64,000 nt of DNA, from positions 1 through 64,000 of the forward strand of contig CANRJC010000001.1 of NCBI GenBank assembly GCA_947630795.1, given 5' to 3'. Both the position numbers and the translations under genes were made by a program. Shown here in pieces: positions 59,087 through 64,000 of the stretch (position 1 is the first letter of the stretch; the number at the start of each line of letters is the position of its first letter). Under the pieces are notes generated by a model. The model did no database searches, had not been told where the DNA came from, and saw only the letters and a program-made list of their open reading frames with translations. The DNA comes from an uncultured Phascolarctobacterium sp. (GTDB taxonomy: Bacteria > Bacillota > Negativicutes > Acidaminococcales > Acidaminococcaceae).

Positions 59087-59674
59087 ATGTTCATGCCCTT
59101 TGTTATCGAACAGACCAGCAGGGGGGAGCGGTCCTACGACATTTATTCCCGTCTGCTGAAGGACAGGATCGTCTTTATCAGCGGCCCCATAGAGGACGAG
59201 ACCGCCAACTTGGTCATCGCCCAGTTGCTGTTTTTGGAATCGGAAGACCCGGATAAAGATATCCATCTTTATATCAACAGCCCCGGCGGCAGCGTCAGCG
59301 CCGGCATGGCCATCTATGATACGATGCAATATATCAAACCGGACGTGTCCACCATCTGCATAGGCATGGCCGCCAGCATGGCCTCCGTCCTTTTGGCGGC
59401 GGGCAGCAAGGGCAAGCGTTTTGCCCTGCCCTATTCACGGGTGATGATCCATCAGCCTTTGGGAGGGGCTCAGGGGCAGGCTACCGAGATCGCCATCCAC
59501 GCCAAAGAGATCTTGCGCATCAGAGAGCAGCTGAACCAAGTGCTGGCCAAGCACACCGGCCAAACGCCGGAGAAGATCGCTGCCGATACGGAGCGGGATC
59601 ACTATCTCACCAGCCAAGAGGCCGTGGCCTACGGCCTTATCGACGGAGTGCTGGAGCGGCACCCTTCCGCCTGA
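59087..59674 (+). CDS. clpP: ATP-dependent Clp protease proteolytic subunit
   Basis: Serine peptidase that forms the 14-subunit chamber for ClpX or ClpC. The 195-residue product has catalytic Ser97 ([11 protein letters not shown]), His122 (MIHQPLGG) and Asp171 (DTERDHYLT). Length is usual. It begins 31 bases after tig and clpX follows 42 bases on, the standard order. Confidence 0.97.
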   Translation: MFMPFVIEQTSRGERSYDIYSRLLKDRIVFISGPIEDETANLVIAQLLFLESEDPDKDIHLYINSPGGSVSAGMAIYDTMQYIKPDVSTICIGMAASMASVLLAAGSKGKRFALPYSRVMIHQPLGGAQGQATEIAIHAKEILRIREQLNQVLAKHTGQTPEKIAADTERDHYLTSQEAVAYGLIDGVLERHPSA

Positions 59675-59716
59675 TGAGGGGCGCTTGAAAAAGCGCTCAG
59701 AGGAGAAAGTACTTAT

Positions 59717-60967
59717 ATGAACAATAACGGCCAAGAGCGGCCGCCCTGCTGCTCCTTCTGCGGCAAACGGGAAGACCAGGGCGTGCAGCTCATCAGGGGC
59801 AGAGGAGTTTATATCTGCAACGAGTGCGTCAGGTATTGCGTCTCCATGTTCAACGCAGAGGATAAACGGCACGCACCCTCCTCTCATACCGACAGCAAAG
59901 AGGAACTGCCCAAGCCTCGGGAGATCAAAGCCATTTTAGACGAATATGTCATCGGGCAGGACGAAGCGAAAAAAAGCTTGGCGGTGGCGGTCTATAACCA
60001 CTACAAGAGGATCAACAGCGGCGAAAGCGCCGAAGACGATGATGTGGAGCTGCAAAAATCCAACATCCTGCTTTTGGGCCCCACCGGCAGCGGCAAGACC
60101 CTGTTGGCCCAAACCTTGGCCAAGATCCTGCGGGTGCCCTTCGCCATAGCCGACGCCACCACCCTCACCGAGGCCGGTTATGTGGGCGAGGATGTGGAGA
60201 ACATCCTGCTGAAACTGATCCAAGATGCGGATTTCGACATCGAGGCCGCCGAGCGAGGCATCGTCTACATCGACGAGATCGACAAGATCTCCCGCAAAAG
60301 CGAGAACGTGTCCATAACCCGCGATGTCTCCGGGGAAGGAGTGCAGCAGGCCCTTTTGAAAATTTTGGAAGGGACCGAAGCCAATGTGCCGCCTAAGGGG
60401 GGCCGCAAACATCCCCAGCAGGAGCTCATCGCCATCGATACCACCAACATCCTCTTCATCTGCGGCGGCGCCTTCGCCGGTTTGGACAGCATCGTCAATG
60501 CCCGCATCGGCAAGAAAAATTTGGGTTTCGGGGCCGACATCCTCAAGCGGACGGAGGTAGACCCCAACGAGGCTTTGGCCAAGGCAGAACCGGAGGACCT
60601 GATCAAGTACGGGCTCATCCCCGAATTCGTCGGCCGCCTGCCGGTGATGGTCACCTTAGACAGCTTGGATAAAGAGGCCATGGTGCGGATCCTCACCGAG
60701 CCCAAAAATGCTCTTACCAAGCAATACCGCCGCTTTTTGGAGATGGACGGGGTGGAGCTGGACTTCGAAGAAGGCGCTTTGACGGCCATCGCGGAAGAAG
60801 CGCTGGAGCGCAAGACCGGGGCCAGAGGCCTGAGAGCTATCATCGAAGGCATCATGCGGGATGTGATGTATGAGGTGCCGTCCCGGGACGATGTAAAGAA
60901 ATGCGTGGTCACGGAAGCTACCGTAAGGCAGCACCAAGCGCCCCTGCTGTATTATAAAGAAAATTGA
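59717..60967 (+). CDS. clpX: ATP-dependent Clp protease ATP-binding subunit ClpX
   Basis: AAA+ unfoldase that feeds ClpP. The 416-residue protein has the N-terminal zinc finger (Cys12, Cys15, CNEC), Walker A GPTGSGKT (about 121-128), Walker [11 protein letters not shown] and pore loop GYVGED. Its stop overlaps an alternative upstream start of lon, showing the operon is tight. Confidence 0.97.
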   Translation: MNNNGQERPPCCSFCGKREDQGVQLIRGRGVYICNECVRYCVSMFNAEDKRHAPSSHTDSKEELPKPREIKAILDEYVIGQDEAKKSLAVAVYNHYKRINSGESAEDDDVELQKSNILLLGPTGSGKTLLAQTLAKILRVPFAIADATTLTEAGYVGEDVENILLKLIQDADFDIEAAERGIVYIDEIDKISRKSENVSITRDVSGEGVQQALLKILEGTEANVPPKGGRKHPQQELIAIDTTNILFICGGAFAGLDSIVNARIGKKNLGFGADILKRTEVDPNEALAKAEPEDLIKYGLIPEFVGRLPVMVTLDSLDKEAMVRILTEPKNALTKQYRRFLEMDGVELDFEEGALTAIAEEALERKTGARGLRAIIEGIMRDVMYEVPSRDDVKKCVVTEATVRQHQAPLLYYKEN

Positions 60968-61023
60968 CTGTTGGGGGAAGGGCGACCTTCCCCTTGCTTT
61001 TCTCACTGCGAGAGGATAAGAAA

Positions 61024-63381
61024 ATGACGCAAAAGTATCCGACAGAAGAGAGCCGGGCCTATCCCCTGCTGGCGATCAGAGGGGCTACCGTCTTTCCCGG
61101 CATGGTGATCAATTTGGATATAGGCAGAGAGCACTCCGTCAATGCGGTGGAGCTGGCCTTCACCGGCAGCAAGCAATTGGCGCTGGTGACCCAAAAAGAT
61201 GCGGAGAAGGAAGACATCGGCAGAGAGGATCTGTACGAATACGGCACCTTGGCCGAGCTGCGGCAGGTGCTGAAGCTGCCCAACGGGACAGTGCGCATCT
61301 TGGTGGAGGGGCTGTGCCGCCTGCGCTTACTGGAGATCGCCGAGGCTCAGGCGCCTATCAAACATCTCCGCTGTCTGGCAGCAGAACTGCGGGAAGAGCG
61401 GGGAGACGCCATGGAGCTGGAAGCTTTGATGCGGCTCTTGACAGATGCTTTCGAACAGTGGGCCGCCGGCAGCAAAAAAGTGGGGAAGGAGCTGCTGCAG
61501 TCCATCAAAAAGCAGACCGACCCCGGCCGTTTGGCCGACACCATCGGCAATTTTTTGAATTTATCCGCGGCGGAAAGACAAGAGCTGCTGGAGACCGTCA
61601 ACGTAAACAAGAGGCTGCGCCGGCTCTACACTGTCTTGACCAAAGAGCGGGAGCTGGCTGCCATCTCTCAGAATATAGCCAAAGAAGTCCACGAAGCCAT
61701 CGAAAAGAACCAGCGGGAATATTACCTGCGGGAACAGTTGAAAGTGATCAACAAGGAATTGGGCGACGGAGAAGACTTGGTGTCGGAAGCGGCCGAATAC
61801 AGAGAGCAGGCGGCTCATGCTCAGCTGCCCGAAGACTTGGCGGCCAAAGTGGAAAAAGAGATAAGCCGTTTGGCCAAAATGCCGCCCATGAACGCCGAGA
61901 ATGCGGTGATCCGCAATTATTTGGATGCGGTGCTGGAGCTCCCTTGGGGCAAATTCAGCCAAGACAGCTTCGACCTTAAGGCCGCGGCCAAAATTTTAGA
62001 CAGGGATCACTACGGCCTGAAGAAGGTGAAAGAAAGGATCTTGGAGTTTTTGGCGGTGCGGGCCCTCACCAAGGACAGCAGGCAGAAGGGGGCCATCCTC
62101 TGCCTCATCGGGCCCCCCGGCGTGGGCAAGACCAGTTTGGCTCACAGCGTGGCCGAAGCGGTGGGCCGCAAATTCGTGCGGGTCTCTTTGGGAGGCATAA
62201 GAGACGAGGCCGAGATCCGCGGCCATCGGCGCACCTATATCGGGGCCATGCCCGGCCGCATCATCAGAGGGATGCAGGACTGCGGCTGCATGAACCCGGT
62301 GTTTTTGCTGGACGAAGTGGATAAAATGGCCGCCGATTTCAGAGGCGATCCTTCCTCTGCCCTTTTGGAGGCGCTGGACCCGGAGCAAAACAGCAATTTC
62401 AGCGATCATTATATAGAATATCCTTTCGACCTTTCTCATGTTTTTTGGATCGTTACCGCCAACACGGCGGACACTATACCGCCGGCTCTTTTGGACAGGA
62501 TGGACGTGATAAGTCTTTCCAGTTATACGGAAGAAGAAAAGACCAAGATCGCCAAGCTCCATCTGTGGCCCAAAACTCTGCGCAGCCACGGCTTGAGCGG
62601 CTACAGGATAGGCATCCGCGAGCAGGCCCTGCTGCGGGTGATCCGCGATTATACCCGCGAGGCCGGGGTGCGCAACTTGGAGCGCAAGCTGGCCGCCATC
62701 TGCCGCAAGATCGCCCAGAAGATAGTTGCCGGCGAGACGAAGGGCACCGTCATCAGCGAGAAAAACTTGGAAAAATATTTGGGTCCCGTCATCTTTTTGG
62801 AAGAAGACTTGCGGGCCGAGGCCCAGGTGGGCGTGTGCACCGGCTTGGCCTGGACCAGCGTGGGCGGCGAGCTCTTAAATGCAGAAGTTTTGAAATTCAG
62901 AGGCAAGGGCAGCCTGAACCTGACGGGCCAATTAGGCGACGTGATGAAAGAATCGGCCCAGGCCGGCTTCACCTACATCCGCAGCCGGGCACGGGAGCTG
63001 GGGCTGGACGAAACTTTTTACGAGAATACGGATCTGCACATCCACCTGCCGGAGGGAGCGGTGCCCAAAGACGGGCCCAGCGCCGGCGTCACCATGGTCA
63101 CCGCCATGGTCTCCGCCCTTACGGGGCGAAAGGTGAAGGCAGACCTGGCCATGACCGGCGAGATCACTTTATCCGGCCGGGTGCTGCCGGTGGGAGGCAT
63201 CAAAGAAAAAGTGCTGGCCGCTCATCGTTACGGCATCAAGACCGTGCTGCTGCCCCGCCGCAACATGCAGGATCTGGAAGAATTGCCGGAGCACATCCGC
63301 AGATCCATCCGCTTCATCCCCGTGACCCACATGGATGAAGTGCTTGACCTGGCATTGGAGGGAAAAGATGACCAAGGGTAA
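61024..63381 (+). CDS. lon: endopeptidase La (Lon protease)
   Basis: Soluble AAA+ protease that degrades misfolded and regulatory proteins. The 785-residue protein (from ATG 61024, after GAGAGGATAAG) has the N-terminal substrate domain ([15 protein letters not shown]), Walker A GPPGVGKT (about 363-370), Walker [11 protein letters not shown] and the Ser-Lys catalytic pair in PKDGPSAGV (Ser about 686) and [10 protein letters not shown] (Lys about 727). An in-frame ATG at 60964 lies inside clpX and is not used. Confidence 0.96.
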   Translation: MTQKYPTEESRAYPLLAIRGATVFPGMVINLDIGREHSVNAVELAFTGSKQLALVTQKDAEKEDIGREDLYEYGTLAELRQVLKLPNGTVRILVEGLCRLRLLEIAEAQAPIKHLRCLAAELREERGDAMELEALMRLLTDAFEQWAAGSKKVGKELLQSIKKQTDPGRLADTIGNFLNLSAAERQELLETVNVNKRLRRLYTVLTKERELAAISQNIAKEVHEAIEKNQREYYLREQLKVINKELGDGEDLVSEAAEYREQAAHAQLPEDLAAKVEKEISRLAKMPPMNAENAVIRNYLDAVLELPWGKFSQDSFDLKAAAKILDRDHYGLKKVKERILEFLAVRALTKDSRQKGAILCLIGPPGVGKTSLAHSVAEAVGRKFVRVSLGGIRDEAEIRGHRRTYIGAMPGRIIRGMQDCGCMNPVFLLDEVDKMAADFRGDPSSALLEALDPEQNSNFSDHYIEYPFDLSHVFWIVTANTADTIPPALLDRMDVISLSSYTEEEKTKIAKLHLWPKTLRSHGLSGYRIGIREQALLRVIRDYTREAGVRNLERKLAAICRKIAQKIVAGETKGTVISEKNLEKYLGPVIFLEEDLRAEAQVGVCTGLAWTSVGGELLNAEVLKFRGKGSLNLTGQLGDVMKESAQAGFTYIRSRARELGLDETFYENTDLHIHLPEGAVPKDGPSAGVTMVTAMVSALTGRKVKADLAMTGEITLSGRVLPVGGIKEKVLAAHRYGIKTVLLPRRNMQDLEELPEHIRRSIRFIPVTHMDEVLDLALEGKDDQG

Positions 63382-64000
63382 TTGGGATATCATCAGAGCC
63401 AAATTCATCACCTCGGCGGTGCGGGCCGCTCAATATCCCCAGCCGCCGCTTTTGGAAGCCGCTTTCATCGGCCGCAGCAATGTGGGCAAATCGTCGTTGA
63501 TCAACAGCCTGTGCCGGCAAAAAGGCCTGGCCAAAGTGAGCGCCACTCCCGGCAAGACCCAGACCATCAATTTTTACGAATTGGAGGCCAAAAGGAGCGA
63601 CGAAGGCATAGACGAAAGGCGCCCCTTCTATTTGGTGGATCTGCCCGGCTACGGCTACGCCCGCACCGGCAAGAGCAACAAAGATCAATGGAGCGCTTTC
63701 ATCGCCCGCTATCTCACCGAAGGAGAGAACATCTGCCTGGTGTGCCATTTGGTGGATATCAGGCACCAGCCCATGGACAGCGACTTAGAATGCTACAACT
63801 GGCTGCTGGAGTGCGGGCTGCCGGTGCAGTTGATCCTCACCAAAGCGGACAAGCTCTCCAAAAGCGCGGCCTCGGCGCAAAAGGCCATGTATAAAAAATT
63901 GCTGGGCCTGTATGAGGACCAGCTGCTCACTTATTCGTCCACCCAGCACGGCACCAGGAGCGAATTGATCGACAGATTGATGCTGAGCATGGAAAAAAGA
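63368..64000 (+). CDS. ysxC: ribosome biogenesis GTPase YsxC/YihA (EngB), partial
   Basis: GTPase for late 50S assembly. 211 codons are in the window and the gene continues past its right end. It has G1 GRSNVGKSS (about residues 34-42), the switch sequence [14 protein letters not shown]3 DLPGYGYA and G4 LTKADKL. It overlaps the end of lon by 14 bases, in another frame, preceded by GAGGGAAAAG. Order clpX-lon-ysxC is typical for Firmicutes. Confidence 0.93.
   Translation, partial: MTKGNWDIIRAKFITSAVRAAQYPQPPLLEAAFIGRSNVGKSSLINSLCRQKGLAKVSATPGKTQTINFYELEAKRSDEGIDERRPFYLVDLPGYGYARTGKSNKDQWSAFIARYLTEGENICLVCHLVDIRHQPMDSDLECYNWLLECGLPVQLILTKADKLSKSAASAQKAMYKKLLGLYEDQLLTYSSTQHGTRSELIDRLMLSMEKR

Overview
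The window looks like chromosome from a diderm Firmicute (class Negativicutes, probably near Acidaminococcaceae/Phascolarctobacterium; the genus is inference). The ribosomal, T-box and L10-leader features are Firmicute-type. The envelope is Gram-negative-like: two SLH-domain outer-membrane porins (34238-35479 and 37198-38397, minus strand) and an autotransporter with a beta-barrel (5224-7682). DapL-type lysine/peptidoglycan synthesis and three TRAP transporter systems fit an anaerobic, acid-using gut bacterium.

Layout. 0.7-4.3 kb: rpmG-secE-nusG-rplK-rplA-rplJ-rplL with an L10 leader. The usual rpoB does not follow; instead there is a terminator, a 0.64 kb repeat array and a frameshifted autotransporter. 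7.9-22.3 kb: M20 peptidase, SGNH hydrolase, DEAD-box helicase with a promoter-proximal terminator, gltX, a secreted chagasin-type inhibitor, zapA, a double U32 protein, mutS2, an aminotransferase and a nucleoside kinase. 22.5-26.7 kb: a complete T-box leader in front of a PEP-mutase/isocitrate-lyase family gene and a DctPQM TRAP transporter. 26.8-28.2 kb: two small secreted proteins. 28.4-33.2 kb: a metal region with a free-standing cobalamin riboswitch, a NiCo-riboswitch-controlled CDF exporter and a Cd/Zn-type P1B ATPase behind ArsR/SmtB-type operators. 33.2-38.6 kb: a porin remnant, an HTH regulator with its own operator, two porins, an Rpn-family nuclease and a structured small RNA. 39-41.9 kb: feoA-feoA-feoB-small Cys-rich protein. 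42-44.6 kb: dapF-dapL and a secreted protein. 44.9-52 kb: two TAXI-type TRAP systems. 52-54.2 kb: tRNA-Ala, tRNA-Glu, tRNA-Gln, lgt, and a tiny transcription unit for a 22-residue membrane peptide behind a perfect 32-bp palindrome. 54.6-57.2 kb: a fatty-acid kinase pair (DegV/FakB and FakA). 57.5 kb to the end: tRNA-Gly, then tig-clpP-clpX-lon-ysxC (the last runs off the window).

Most intergenic spaces are filled with degenerate short tandem repeats, often with a period near 35 bp and the shared words GAAAAAG/AAAAGC. They are clearest at 4437-5075, 38685-38964 and 57212-57470. They create spurious open frames and are probably one diverged repeat family.

The strongest unusual signals are: the T-box on a catabolic lyase plus TRAP operon; the cobalamin riboswitch with its own promoter and terminator but no gene; the 22-residue peptide unit; the structured RNA at 36862-37031; and the period-35 repeats. 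All assignments come from reading the sequence and remembered family knowledge; no search was run.
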